Below are positions 1-12,374 of a DNA stretch of 64,000 nt, piece by piece. Under the pieces are notes generated by a model, which worked only from the letters and a program-made list of their open reading frames with translations, was not told the origin of the DNA and ran no database searches. The stretch is taken from the NCBI GenBank assembly GCA_022316685.1, contig JAKJHU010000066.1:4213913-4277912 (forward strand). Reading direction: 5' to 3'. The stretch is from Progne subis subis. Its lineage: Eukaryota; Chordata; Aves; Passeriformes; Hirundinidae. Position 1 is the stretch's first letter. Each line of letters opens with the position of its first letter. The translations under genes were made by a program, and so were the position numbers.

Positions 1-94
1 TATTTTATGGGGTAATAGTTGCATTTTGGAGACTTCTGACTCCATGGAAGTTTTATCAGTTTGATTTTGGAGAACTCATGAATGCAACAACGAC

Positions 95-119
95 TTTTTT
101 TTTTTTTTTTTTTTTTTTT
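95..119. repeat. T25 homopolymer
   Basis: An uninterrupted run of 25 T. No retroelement body with a poly-A tail is visible beside it, so it is listed as simple sequence. Its length may be unreliable in an assembly. Confidence 0.95.
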
Positions 120-314
120 AATGAATTATTTTTCGGGGGAAATGTGTTTGTATTTTCACTTCTTCCTGCTGCAAATGTGTAATAAGTGGGAGGGAGTCTG
201 CTGGGGGTCCTGTTCTTTCTTTGCTCTCATTCAAATTTTTGCCACTGCTGAAAACAGCCTCTTTCTCCTCAAGAACATTCGCAAACATAAGGCAGTTTCA
301 CCACAGACTGAGAG

Positions 315-343
315 AAAAAAAAAAAAATAAAAAAAAAGAAAAA
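315..343. repeat. A-rich tract
   Basis: A13, then T, then further A runs broken by single bases. Simple low-complexity sequence. Confidence 0.9.
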
Positions 344-2047
344 GTGCCTCACATTTCAAGAATATTTCGTTTTATTGTCCAAATCTCATTCAGCTCCAGG
401 AAATGCAATTCCCATGTTTGCCCTTTCCCTCACCAGCTTGCCCATGGTCCCGTCTGCAGCGTCTGCTCTGCCAATCCTCCCACCAGGGTGAGTTGCCTTC
501 CCTCCATAAACTCCTTCCTGGGTGATGATTTATTTTCAGCGCTGATCTAAAGCTCTCTGGAAAGGATGGGAAGATTGGATGGACTTTTGAGCAAGGAGTG
601 GAAGCGCTGTGGGAAGCAATTTGCAGGACAGAAGCTGTTCTTTGGGAGCACCCACCCTTGCAGGCATTGCCCACATCCATTCCAGCCCCATGAGGGAGCC
701 CTCCTGGCAGGAAAAAGAGAGAACAGAATCAGACCAAATGGTTTTTCTGGCGTGAACTGATTTTGTTGCACGAGCTGAATGCCAGAAGAGGGAGGAAAGG
801 GCACGCTGCAGCACCTTGTGCCTGCAGGAGCAAACCTGAAGTATTCCCACATGCTCTAGATACAGCACTCCCCTCTCCATCTGCTTCGAGAGCTGGATCG
901 CTGCTGCCCCTGATGATTTCATTCCCAAAAACGCAGTGGGCTGCTTCTGCCACAAGTCATGTGGACAGGGAGGAGGAGGAGGAGGGTTTTACGTCACGAG
1001 GATAACAAAATCATGCCCGTAATGTGCTGTGATTTATTGCTCTGTCTTGTGGCCTCAATCACTTTGGTATCTTTGCACAGCATCTGTTCTGGATTCTTGA
1101 GTTTTGCCCTGTTTTGTGCTGCTGCAGCAGTTTGGACCTTCCCAGTCTCCAGGAGAACTGAAGAGGGGTCTCATCTCTAAGGTTTATTCAACAGTTTTAA
1201 TGTCCCCAAGTTATTTGCAGCATCCTCCATCTCTGGGAAGCATCTGGTGTCCTGGGGAGGGGTGGCCAGGTGTGGATTTGAGTTCAAAAACCATGTCTGT
1301 GCTTTGGTATCAACACTGAGGGCAGGAAACAGAGCCAGCTGTGGGTTTGGAGGTGTGAGGAGGAGCAGTGGGAACGGTGGCATCCCCAGGATGTCATCAC
1401 CAGGGTAGCATCAGGAATCACCAGGATGCCTGCCCCAAACTCCTGAGGCAGGGGCTTTGCTTTAAGTCTTTTCTCTGCAACTGTTGCTCGGTTTATTGCC
1501 CAGGGAAGCCCTGCCTTTCCCAGAGTCTTGCAATCCCATTCCCACCTCCTCCTTCTCTGCCCCAGTCACCACAGAGCACAAGAACTGCAAAACGATGGGT
1601 CAAGGAAATTATTTTGCTTCTAAAAACCTCACTTTATCTCAACTTTTTCTTGCAGGGGAGGATCTACAGTTGTGCCAACAGGGAATTTCTGCTCCAGGAG
1701 AGCCAGCAGTCTGATAAAGCCACTCAGCTGTGATGGTGGAGATTCAGGGCATGAACTAGCACAGCCCTCTGGTAATTCCTACAGAAATGAAGAATTCCAG
1801 CTGGAGACCAATCCCCAGGACATTTTTCCTGGGGATGGAGAAATTCCTTTGTTCTGTGACTGGCACAGCAGGGCCATAACATTCGGCTTTGCAAATGCCA
1901 CGAGAACACTGATGGGGGGAAGGGGAGTTTTTCTCTCACCTGCACTTCAGGAACAAAACTTATACATTTCAAATTCATCCCTACATAAAACAGAAACGAT
2001 TTTGAATTCTTGCAGGATATGAAATAGTTTCCCAAGCGCCTTTAATA

Positions 2048-2202
2048 ATCACAGACTGAGGTTGGAAGGGGCCTCTGGAAGTCACCTGGTCCAACCTTCC
2101 TGCTCATACAGGGACACCCAGAGCCGCACAGAATTGTGTCCAGACACCTTCTGATCACCTCCAGGGATAGAGATTCCAGAGATTCCACATTCCCTGTGCC
2201 AT
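2048..2202 (-). mobile_element. CR1 LINE 3' fragment
   Basis: On the plus strand it opens with 'atcacagactgaggttgga' followed by a block reading 'cacctggtccaacc'. This is the reverse complement of a CR1 3' end. Further in, the 'acaccttctgatcacctcc' segment belongs to an older-looking CR1 3'-end type than most copies in this window. It is 5'-truncated after about 155 bp, as CR1 insertions usually are, and carries no open reading frame. The inner boundary is approximate. Confidence 0.8.
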
Positions 2203-2557
2203 TTTGGGGAAAGAGAGACTCAAGCCTTGCAGTTCACACCGAGAAACCCTCAGCCCTGTCAGCCGTTTGTGGATGCAGCGCTTGGCACCGCACGTCTCTA
2301 ATTCCAAAGGTGTGAAATATTGCCTCGGGTCAATTTGGAAAGCATTTTTTTTTTTCCTAGAATTTAGCCTTGAAACCCACAAATCTCATCAACAAGAAGC
2401 AGAATGAATCTTTGAAATTGGGCAGAGTGTAGGACCGGCTGCCTTAAATTCTCTTCTAACCTTTGCTGTGCTTCTGTTCTTCAAATTGCTGCTACAGCTA
2501 CTTAATTTCCCTCCCCAGAATATTGGTTGCTTATTGTTATTGCTGTTCATTATATTA

Positions 2558-2575
2558 TTTTTTTTTTTTTTTTTT
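2558..2575. repeat. T18 homopolymer
   Basis: A run of 18 T. No associated element recognised. Confidence 0.9.
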
Positions 2576-2747
2576 CCTGTCACAGGAGGCAGCAGCTTCC
2601 TACAAGGACACTGATCTAAGGATAAGGAAACAGCTCCAGCCCAGATCCACAGCTCCAGTCCAGATCCCACCATGGTCCTACAGGCAGCTGGAAGCCCTCC
2701 CTTAACTGTGTGTGAAACTTATGACAGAATCAGAAAGTCAAAAAATT

Positions 2748-2766
2748 AAAAAAAAAAAAAAAAAAA
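2748..2766. repeat. A19 homopolymer
   Basis: A run of 19 A about 115 bp before a minus-strand CR1 fragment. CR1 ends in octamers rather than poly-A, so the two are probably unrelated. Confidence 0.9.
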
Positions 2767-2881
2767 TCTCAAAATTCTGATTCACGAGTCCCTTAAATAG
2801 TTCTGGTGGTTTGTGTTGTGTTTTTTGAGGGAAGTCTTTCAGGGATTTTCCTTATTGCCCTTGTTTTCTTATTATGTTTAC

Positions 2882-3110
2882 ATGGAAACATGGAATCATG
2901 GAATGGTTTGCGTTGGAAGGGGCCTTAAAGCTGATCCCATTCCAACCCCTGCCATGGGCAGGGACACCTTCCACTATCCCAGGTTGCTCCCAGCCCCAGT
3001 GTCCAGCCTGGTCTTGGACACTTCCAGGGATCCAGAGGCAGCCACAGCTTCTCTGGGCAGCCTGTGCCAGGGCCTGCCCACCCTCACAGGAAAGGATTTC
3101 TTTCTTAATT
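2882..3110 (-). mobile_element. CR1 LINE 3' fragment
   Basis: Reverse-oriented CR1 3' end. Degenerate terminal octamers (atggaatcatggaatgg) are followed by 'ttggaaggggccttaaag', 'ccatgggcagggacacctt', 'cttccagggatccagaggca' and the 'cctgtgccagggcc' segment. About 230 bp is kept and the element is 5'-truncated. It matches the most common CR1 3'-end type in this window. No coding capacity remains. Confidence 0.9.
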
Positions 3111-5187
3111 TATGTATCTTATCTTTTTAAATAAAACATTATTACAGTAAGTCCTTGCAGGGACATTGCTCACCTTCTTCCCAGATGCTCCCCCTGCTGC
3201 CCTGGCACCTTCCTTGTGCCAGGATAAACATTCCAGCAGCCACAGGGAGTCTGATCAAAACCAAATCCACCTTAAAAAAAAAAGCCTTGTCCTTTCCCCC
3301 TGCAATCTGGAGCAGTTCCCTGAACGAGGGCTGTAGTTTGAGGCCAAGTTATTGCGTTATTATTGCTGCTACAATTGCTACTTTTATTTTTCTATTAGTG
3401 TTATTATTTCTGCTATACCCACCTGGCTTTCAGCAAGGAAGTCTCTGACAGGGCTGCTTTTTTCAAAAACTCGTATAAGGGTACTTTTTACCTGTAGAAA
3501 CAGGCAATGGTTTGGGTGCAGCTCGGTGAAATTTGCAGATGAATAAAACTCACAGCATTTTCTTCCCCATTGTGGCTGTCCTCCAACAGAAAGAGCAAGT
3601 TGCTCCTAATTTTCTTTATTAGCACTGGGCTGTTGGAGCATGTCTCACTCTCTATCAACTCATTGCAACACCTAGAAGAGCCAGGCGCTCTTCCCCAGGG
3701 AAGACAGCTCCATTTAAAATGGGAATTACAAGCATTTTGGTGCTGAAGTCAGTTGTTTGAAACCATCTGCAATCTTGCTGCAGTGCTGCTGTATCCTAAT
3801 TCCATCTGTCAAAGCCCAGGAGAGTGGAGGAGATGAGCCCGGCGTTGTGAAACATCATCAAGCTCGGGCAGGCGAGGGAATTCCACATCCAGGGGAAAAA
3901 AAAAATAAATTAGGGAATCTGAAGCTGTCACCACTGGAAATAATGCTCCCTGTTTAATGAAGGCAGGGACTGCCGAAATCCTGTGCTTAAAAGTGTGAGC
4001 AGCAGAGCTGTGGAAAACGTCCTGTGCTCTGTTTTCAAAAGCCTGTCTTAGGTGTCTTCTGCAGAGCTGTGCTTTCCCCTCTGCTTAAAAGCCAGAAAAT
4101 TCCCTTTGTCTTCCCTGGCACAATCTTTATTGGAATGATAGCAGTGCAGTAACTCCAGCTCTAGAACCTTCTCCCTCCAATTCTCCATGGGTGAGCCCGG
4201 TTACTGGAGGTGGGGATTTTTATTTTATTACACCCAGTTCACCCTAGAATGGGCCAACTGAGAACATTCAGATCCCGCTCAAGATTTCCTACCCTTCCAA
4301 AGATCTCCCAGTCGTCTTTAACTTGGCTTTCTAAACCCTCCTAGTAACATCTCCAAACTCCTGAGCCCTCTGATCTCCATCCTCTTCCTCCTCTGCAAAG
4401 CACATTAAATACCCTCTCTCCCAAGTTCAGGAGAACTGAATTATTCATGGCAGAGGGATGAATGGAGCTCTTTTCATGGGTCCCTGAAGGGATTCTGATT
4501 TTTGGTGATTGCTTATTGTTATCCATAACTCTTCTCCAGCAAGTTTGGACAAACTGCTTCAAACCAGGGGGTTGTTTCCAAATTCTTCCTGGCTGTCCCA
4601 CCCAGGGTTGGTGGTGGCAAAGTGCTTTTGGTACCAAATGGGCAGCTAAAAGTTCAGAGAGGGAAGAAGAAAGATGGGAAGCAAGGGAGAAACAGGGAAT
4701 TATAATTTGTCTTTCACACTGCTGCCCTTCTTTTCATGCATATGTGGATAGTTGCTGGGAAAATGAGCATTCCTTTAAAGTGGCATCCTTCTGTGGGAAT
4801 ATTCCCAAATAGCAAATGTCAATGGATACGGACACTGTCACCCAGAAGAGCTGTCTGGAATTCAGAGGAGTGTGTGTGAAAAAGGCAAATCTCACTGAAA
4901 AGGCTTCACCTTTCTTGCTCCTCATCTCATGCTCCTCCTCTTAGAGCAGCCATTCACCTCCACACTCTGTTTTCTCTCACTGGGAAATTGTGAGGGGGCT
5001 GTAGAGATCAGAAGACAGCTTTGGATGTGAGGATAAACATCTGGAGCCAAGGTTCAGCTCAGGCATGGCCTGGACTTCTTCAGAATCAAGGTCAACATCT
5101 GGATTTGCCTCAATCCTGTGAAATATCGGGCTTAGCCTGCGAGTGTTGGATCAGGTTTATTATGTTGGATCATTTTGTGCTTGAGAA
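3111..5187. other. Unique non-coding sequence
   Basis: No gene or dispersed repeat recognised. The part from about 3600 to 3900 is repeat-free and of balanced composition, with CpGs near 3840-3870 (ggcgttg, gctcggg, aggcgag). It could be a conserved non-coding element but nothing proves it. An A10 run interrupts the sequence just after, at about 3896-3905. Confidence 0.4.
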
Positions 5188-5302
5188 ATGACTGGATTTG
5201 GCATTCAGTGCCCTGCTCTAATTGTCAAGGTGGTGATCAGTCATAGGTTGGACTCGATGGTCTCAGACGTTTTTTCCAACCTAAGCAGTTCTGTAATTTT
5301 AA
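5188..5302 (+). mobile_element. CR1 LINE 3' end, divergent type
   Basis: Plus-strand CR1 3' terminus of the type with 'gacaaggtggtgatcagtca' (here with one change), 'ggttggactcgatggtct' and 'ttttttccaacctaa', ending in a degenerate octamer (agttctgtaatttt). About 115 bp is recognisable. The sequence just upstream (5110-5187) may be more of the same element but is too diverged to say. This 3'-end type differs from all other copies in the window. Confidence 0.7.
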
Positions 5303-7859
5303 ATTCAAAGAGGTTTTGCTCCTTGCTCTGCTTCCCTAAATTGCATCTTTTTAGGGGCCTTGAAGAAAACTCCGTGGATCACGTGAAGTAATGCCTGGAC
5401 TGCTACTCCCAGGTTACGGTGGAGTAATCTGCCTTCCCGGCTCTCACCTCAGCTTGGTTCTCTCAGCCATGTTCCAGGGGATTTCAGGGTTTCTCACAGA
5501 GCATTGCACAGTGCACAGTGAGATGACAACGTGTAATTACCTGCTGGAAATGTGTCGCTTCCCATATCCAGAGGGAACAGACAGAGCCAGGCAAGGTGGA
5601 TAACTGTGTCACTCCATCTCTCCCCGAGCATCACCTCGTCTGGTGCTTTGGGAAAAAGGCACCACTTTGGCAGTGACAGGGGAAATTCTGTTTGTAAACA
5701 ATGTGTAAACCTTCAAGGGGAATGGTAATGGAGTGGGTTAAGCGCTGCAGGCTCCTCGGCAGAGGAGAACATTCATCAGGGCAAGAGCAGGCACGGAGAG
5801 ACAAACTGGGAGTTTATAAAGGAGTCACATCCAATCTCTGAGGGGAAGAGGGAGATTGCAGCACCGTGCTTGTGTCCAGCTGGAGATCACAGGTAGAGAG
5901 CTCAGTGAACATTTCTGCAGCGCAGACTCAGGGAAAGGATGATCCAGTGATTTGGGCACACTCAGGGGATTGTGAATTTATTCTTCCTTCATCCTCCAAG
6001 TCCTCGTCTTCACTTGCGTGCCCGAGCCCTCTACGCAGCTGGGAAAGCAGCAGAAAAGCAAAACTTCCACATTATCCTCCAAACTGCAGCTGAAAGCCCT
6101 CCTGCAGAACCCCTTCCCTTGGTGCATGCTGAATGATGGACAGATGGATTATTCTCATGCCAGCTGCCATTCCCAGCATGGAGAGTAAGGGAAAAGCAAG
6201 CTCTTCTTTTGCTTTCTCAACTGAGCTGAGCTGATCTGGAAGCTGCTGAGAGTAAATAAATAAACTAGCATGGCTCTCTGTCCTTCCCACAGGCTCACAG
6301 CTACTGGACTATTGCCCTTACCTCAAGAAATAATTTTTATCTTCCATCTGCATATAAATCAATCCTGGCCTTAACGCCAGCGTGGGCCACATTGTCTGAG
6401 CTATTTTAAGTTCTCCTGAGAGAAGGAGGGGAAAAAAACAAAGAATCAAGGAAATCCAGCTTTATTTATTAGTCCACAGCACTGCCACAGGTGTAGCAGT
6501 TAAGATCCTCCACGTGAGGAAATCCATGTCCTGAGCTGGGAGCGAGGGACCAAACTCTGAGGATTCTTTGTGATTCAGGACCAGCTGAGCCTGTGAAAAT
6601 CTAGGTGTCCATTGTTTTTAAATTCAGATCCCAGATAAATCTAATGAAGTTCTTGATGTTGAGAAAGAATGGTAGAGTAAAATAAGTCTTATGATAGGAA
6701 GAGATGTGGCAGGGAACCTGTAACTGGTAACATTTATGACATTCCCTTAGAGGAACTTTGCACTGGCCATGGTTTATGTCTGGTCCCTCTGAGGCCAGAA
6801 GGAGTTAAGGAGAGTCAAGGAGTGATACTGACTGCAGGATCTGTGTGTGGCTTCCCTGCTTGCAAGAAAAGCCCAGTGCTTAAGTGCAAGGAGGATCGGG
6901 GTTGGAGAGCTCAGCTGAGTCCATTGCGCTTGCTGAAGCGTGAGTTTCTTTAGTGCATCCAAGACTTGCAGCAACCAGCCTATCAGCCTTCAACTTCAAA
7001 AGGGGGGTGAAAAACTATTAAATACTCACCTTAATCTACCTGTTTAGAAGATACAAGGAGTTTTTTCCTCCTTAGTGTGCAACCATCACTGTCTGCTGGG
7101 GCGTCAGAAAAGAAACACCTCCCAGACTTCTGGGCAGGAGGTTTTTTATTGTGCTGCAATTCTCCTTAGGATCCTTTTCTGGGGAGCTCTGTATGGGTGT
7201 CCTCTGGTAATAAGCACCAGCCCTGAGCCAAGAATCACAGCACAACGAGGTTTACTTCCATCTTATCCATGGAGTTGACTTTGGAGGCACCACACTTTCT
7301 CCTGAACCAGATGAAAGGGAAAAGGGCATTTCTAGACTTTCTGGAGAGAACCCTTGGTCAGTGCCATTCATCCAGGGCTCCTCTCCTAAGAGGAGTTGTG
7401 TATTTCCCTCATGGCTGCCCTTTGCACCTCAGTGCTCCAGCAGGAACACAGGTGCTTTTCCAGATCCTTCCTTACCTGCTCTCCCCTCTCCTTAACATCT
7501 TTGCTTTATTTCCTGCACTCTGAGGGAAGTTTAGGCTAGGGCTGGGATGCCATGATCAATTTTAGGTCCAATTTGCTGTGAACAATCATGCAGGACTCAC
7601 AACTTGGAGCCACTTTTTTTGGCCCTACATCCCCACCCCAAATGAATGGGAATGCTGCTCTGAGTGCTCCCCCAAGATGGGATTACTTGACTCTCTCATG
7701 CACTGCTCTTACAAAAACACACCAGACAATGCTTTGAGTAAGGAACAGTAAATTCCCGTCCTTCCATCCCTCTGCTCAAGACACCTGAATATTTTCCCCT
7801 GTCTCACATATTCTCTGCATCTGCAGGATCTCTGCCTGTGCCTGGCAGAGCTCCCTAAA
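5303..7859. other. Unique non-coding sequence
   Basis: No gene, RNA or clear repeat. Short frames on both strands overlap without recognisable protein features. 6310-6430 is a compositionally even, repeat-free patch that could be conserved, but this cannot be judged from one sequence. Confidence 0.45.
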
Positions 7860-8180
7860 GGACTGCACAAATAATTTAAATGGCTGGTTTATTGTTAAAG
7901 GCATGTACCTGATTTCCCTGGCGCTGAGGCGGAGTGAAGCGTCCCAGCTCCATTGATTTCAGAATTAGAGTGTCAAGGACCCAGCCCACACCTTATTGAA
8001 ATCAATACCGGTGATCAGGACCACACAGAAATTGCTCATAAGCTGTTATCTTGATATCAACCCCAGTTAACTGGCAATGACAATAAGTTCCGTCGAATCA
8101 GATGGGCCATTAAATTTCGACGTTCAAACCCCGAGCTGAAATCCGAGTCAAACGTTAGCGGGGGAGTCTGACCCTCCTCA
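7860..8180. promoter_or_regulatory. Candidate conserved non-coding element
   Basis: A repeat-free block. Between about 8005 and 8165 it holds roughly nine CpG dinucleotides (for example tccgtcgaatc and tttcgacgttc), in a background that is otherwise CpG-poor. It has no open frame of note and no repeat signature. Retained CpGs in unique sequence are typical of constrained vertebrate enhancers, but constraint is inferred, not seen. Alignment to other bird and mammal genomes would decide. It could simply be unique sequence. Confidence 0.3.
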
Positions 8181-8293
8181 CGTTGGGCTGGTGTTACCAG
8201 AGGTTTTAATTACACAGGGTTTCCTTTGGAGCTGCTTTATTAGCTCGCTGCTTTTGTGGGTTTTCTTTTTTAATGGAGCGTGGCTGGAGGGAG

Positions 8294-8296
<3 letters not shown>

Positions 8297-8332
<36 letters not shown>

Positions 8333-8346
8333 AAGAAAGAAAGAAA
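8297..8346. repeat. A34 run followed by (GAAA)n
   Basis: 34 uninterrupted A (8297-8330) continue into GAAA repeats (8331-8346). The tract lies inside a repeat-poor, CpG-containing interval. It splits 7860-8180 from a similar block at 8390-8760 that includes the CpG cluster at 8660-8700. Confidence 0.95.
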
Positions 8347-8389
8347 TGTGCTCACCTGCTTCTCCAGCCTCAGCCAGGGCAGGCAGAGT

Positions 8390-8900
8390 AGCAGTGCACA
8401 CCAATAAAATCATCACATACCCAGCTGGAAAGTGATAAGACAAAATCAAACTGCCTGCAATAACAAAGGCAGAGCCTTTTGATGGCGGGCAAAGAGGGAG
8501 GGTGTCATTTTGCACATTTTATTACTGCGGCTCTCAAAGCTCGTGGTGATGGGGGTTTGATTCCCTGCTGCGCTGGCCCTGTACCTGGAGCAGAGAGGGA
8601 AGGAGGGAGTTTTTAGCTACCCAGGGTCTCTCTGGATTGGCAATCAGAACCTCCTGGAGTCGGAGGCAGGAAGGGTGCTCTCACTTCGGCCACGCCGAGC
8701 AATTAAAGTGTTGGGCAGCTCAAGAAGTTCCTGTGGAGTGCTGAGCCCTCCTGCCCGTGCGCCCACCCCTCCCCAGTGAAATGTGTTTGATTAAAGGCAG
8801 ATTGTTTATTGATTAGTAATCCCTTCTAACTTGGCTGCTGCAGATGATCAGGAATGAGCAGCAATCCCAGCCAACACGCTGCACGTGTAGGAATAAAGCT
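8390..8900. promoter_or_regulatory. Candidate conserved non-coding block
   Basis: Repeat-free sequence containing 'aataaaatcatcacata', a 'ttttgatggcgggcaaa' patch and a CpG cluster at about 8660-8700 (gtcggagg, cttcggccacgccgag). No open frame is credible. It may form one regulatory interval with 7860-8180. This is inference from composition only. Confidence 0.25.
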
Positions 8901-9189
8901 CGGTTAGGAGGTTCAGCAAGAGTTCTTGGTTTTGGGGTTTTTTTTCAGTGAAGGGGGAGTTAAGGGCATGTGAACAGCCCGTGGGAGAAGCTCACTCTGC
9001 AAAACTGAGGAAGGGGAGGGTTTCAGGGACAGGCCACTGCTGCTGACAGGCAATAAGAGGTGAAAATGCAGGCATTGGAGCACTTGTGATTATGTCCCCG
9101 TGCCCTTTATATACACACACCTCCAGCTCACCCTTCACACCAGGGGTTTTAAGGCACAACTATGCACAAAACCATGAAATAATTGACGT
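8901..9189. other. Unique sequence
   Basis: Nothing recognised beyond a T-rich stretch near 8940. Confidence 0.4.
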
Positions 9190-9245
9190 GGCAACCGAGC
9201 TCTGAAGGTCACCTGGTCCAACTCCCTCACATTCAAAGCAAGGCC
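9190..9245 (-). mobile_element. Degenerate CR1 3' fragment
   Basis: The segment 'gaaggtcacctggtccaac' followed by 'tccct..cattcaaagca' matches the reverse complement of a CR1 3' end. The terminal octamers and the 'ggttgg' block are eroded. Only about 55 bp is convincing. The frame running from here to 9488 has no recognised product and is probably chance. Confidence 0.45.
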
Positions 9246-12200
9246 TCAGAATCAGATCCAACTCCAAAGTCAGACCGCATGGATCGAGGTCGTGAGCCCA
9301 TGTTCAACGTGTCATCCCACTTAGGAAATGACATCCAGGGCAGGGTTTCACCCCAGGGGATGGCAGCAGCTTTGCTGGAGTTTTCCCACAATCTCTGTGA
9401 TGGTCAATATGGCCCTCAACTCAACAGGCGTCTCCAAGAGGTCTTAATGAAACACATTTCAAAGGCTTTTTACACCTCAGCACCATAAAAGAGACCGAGG
9501 CCAACTAAAAATTACTCTTCCCCCATGATTCACAGCTCAGGCTTGTTTCTCACAGGAAGAAGCAGGAAGATATCATTTATGGGGAAGAAAGGGGGGAAAA
9601 AAAATCAACTTTTGTTCACCATGTGCCAAGAGGCAGTGATAAGGTACAGCTAAAGTGGCAGCCTGTACTTCATGGGGGTGAACTATTACTCAGATAAGAT
9701 GGAGGCAAGAGATCTTCGTTGGGCTATGGGTAAAAAAAAAAAAATTGGTTTAAGGTTATTACACAGGAAGCGCCCTGCTGCATGAAATCTATGGGAAATT
9801 GCATATTTTGTCACATTTAGTTATTGAATCCAAATTTCATCCTAGCACGAGGAAAATATGCATCACCCTCCCTTGTAGCTCTTATTAGATTTCACAGCCT
9901 TTCAATATTAAAATGCCAGCCCGGGGAGCTGTGCTTCTCTTTCCATTTTCTCCCTGTTCCCTCTCCTCCCCTCCCCTCTGCCACACTGCAGTGTTGGAGG
10001 TGTGGTGCAGGAGCCCTGGTGACACACAGTGAGTTGGAATCACCAGCTCTGGACACAAAGATCTCTCCAGCTTTCTCCCTACCCCTCTTTTATCCTCTAC
10101 AAATTCATGGACGGTCCCAGCAGTGCCCATTCCCATGTTAGACCAGCCTAGGGTTGCATCCCCTCTCTTTTGTCAGGGATTCCCCAAATCTGCATTTTTT
10201 GCAGAGTGTTTTAGTTCCTGCTCAGACCTATAGGAGCTTAATAGGGACCAGCTCACCCTGTCCTCCCCCTCCACTTGGATTTATCCTCCCAGCAGCACCC
10301 TTGATGCATTTGAGTCAGTTGATGAAGCAGTGTCCTCATGCAAAAAGAGGATAAATTGCCTGGCAATCCAAATCTTGACCCTCCTCTGGCCTGAGGGCTT
10401 GGCATGGATCCTTTTGCAGTGGGGTGGCACTGGAGGACCATTCTCGATTGCAGCTAGAAGGGATCATATGATCAGAGAAGAAATGAGATTTTAGGGCTGT
10501 TTGAATGGGTTAAGTCATGCTCCCAAAGTTTGTCCAAAAACTGAATTCATTTTTATGCATCCCCCAGCCAACATCCATGTCCCATCTTTTCCACAAGTGA
10601 GGGAAGGCAAACCCTGCTATGGTTACATTCAGAAGTGTTCCTTTGCCATCCCCAGCCTTGTAAATTTTCCCTTGTTCTGCAGGGACTGGCTCTGGAGTGA
10701 GTGGGTGTTGAGGGTTTCAGAGAAGGGCTGTGAGTGCTGTTCTGTAAAGTTATCAGTCTCTCACTAATATAAACCAAAGTGCAGCTGCTGCAGGGAAAAA
10801 TGTGCTGATTTCTCTAATATTAAAAAAAAAAAAAAAATACTCAGTCTATAAACAGATTGAAGGAAACAAATTATTTCCCCCAGTTAAATATTTTAAAGAG
10901 CAATCCAGGCTTTGGCTATCACCTAAAGTAGGGAGGGGAAAGCAGTTTGAGGCTAAAGGAGTGGATTGCTTTCCCAGTCTGCAGGATGCACCTTGAATGT
11001 TTAACCTGAGTGTTCTCTACCTGTGATGCTTTCCTGGCTTTGGGGAGGAGGAAAATCAGGATAAACTCAGGTCAGGTCAAGTCAGGATAAACCCCAGCTA
11101 TCTGATCTGAATTTGTAACAGGCCACAGGAGAAATAAATCCCACAACTCCATAGCAGAAATGGGAAAAATCCTGGAGTGCTTGAGGCTCAGTTCAGATAA
11201 AAGTTGCAGCTAATTATCCAAACAAAAATTCATATCTTTGAATCAGCACAAAATGGGGCTGGAAACTTGAAGGGAGCAGCCTCTCCTGTGCTATCTCAGC
11301 CTAGAATTTTGGTCCCTGACCCTTGGCAGGAAGGACGGAATTAAGAGAACTCCAAGTGAGAAGTGGCCTGGACTCAGGGAAGACCTTGTCGAGGGCCAGA
11401 GGAGCTGCTCACTTCTCTAAACACTTTTAAGGAAACCCTTCCTTCCTTCAAAGAGAGGAAAATAATATTGCACCACCCCAAAAGCTTCACCAGCTCCACT
11501 GTACCTTTCCTAATGTGTTTCCACCCTTCTTAGGTGTCTTCTCTCCCAAGTCAGAGCACTGCCAGGTGAGACACAGAGGCACAGGAGTGACATGTGCTGC
11601 CTCACACAGCCCAGAAAGGATGAGAAACAAAATCCCTTAGCGCTCTTGGATGAACAGCCGTTAAAAAAAAAAAAAATAAAAAAAAAATTAAAAGAAGTAC
11701 TAAAACCCCTTTTGCCTCTGAAGCGCTCCCTCTGAACAAAAATAACAGTGCTGAAGCAGCACGATCCATCCTTAAATCCCTGTGTGCTTTTCCAAAGGAA
11801 GGTCAATGCCACTGCCCCTGTTCACAGGTGTGGGAAAGGAGCTGCTGCTTTTCATAAAGGATTTTCCACCCCAAAGCCCAACCCTGTTTAATGAGCCACT
11901 GTTTTTGCCTTTTTCCAGAGGATGAACTCAGTCCCGAGGGTTTCTGTGGGGACTTTAATGCCCTTCTTGTCCTTCCTCCTTTCAAGAGTGCAGAGTTGTG
12001 TTCCCCCAGTTCTGGAAGCCACACTAACCTGATATTTGCTGTGTTCCCATCCTTGATCCAGCCAGAATCCCACAGCACTTTACTACAGTGAGGATGGAGC
12101 AAAGAGTGAATGAAGTGGAGGCTTCATGGAATCAGGATTTTGCTCTTCCTTGTGCCTTTTTTGAGATGGCGTCTAACCAAAACTGCTCAGCTCTTGCCTG

Positions 12201-12374
12201 GCAGCCCCTGAGTCTGAACAAAAACCAGACAATGGGGCCAAACCCACCGTCTTCTCCCCTGTCCCATCCCTGCTGCACTCCTTGTTTCTTTTGGGAGTGC
12301 TTGTGTTCATCCCACAGATTTGTCTAAACCCCTCTATCCCTGGCTTTCTCTTCCTTTTCAAGTTCATGGATGCC
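9246..12374. other. Unique non-coding sequence
   Basis: No gene seen. Contains short A runs (9730-9742, 10820-10835) and an A-rich tract with T interruptions (11662-11690). A short imperfect direct repeat of 'tcaggataaac' occurs at about 11056 and 11092. Confidence 0.5.

Larger units (their letters stand above)
1..2047. other. Unique non-coding sequence
   Basis: I see no gene, RNA or dispersed repeat here apart from a T25 run (95-119) and an interrupted A-rich tract (315-343). The open frames overlap each other on both strands and none has a recognisable domain. A pyrimidine-rich stretch ending in CAG at about 1630-1656 resembles a splice acceptor, but no convincing exon follows it. Confidence 0.5.
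2203..2881. other. Unique sequence with two homopolymers
   Basis: No gene seen. Contains T18 (2558-2575) and A19 (2748-2766). Confidence 0.5.

Noticed and set aside
1630..1740. A polypyrimidine-AG that resembles a splice acceptor followed by a short open stretch
   Set aside because: There is no matching donor, no recognised peptide, and such sites are common by chance.
9183..9488. A 101-residue plus-strand open frame that reads smoothly
   Set aside because: It begins in an eroded CR1 fragment and has no recognised motif or supporting exon signals.
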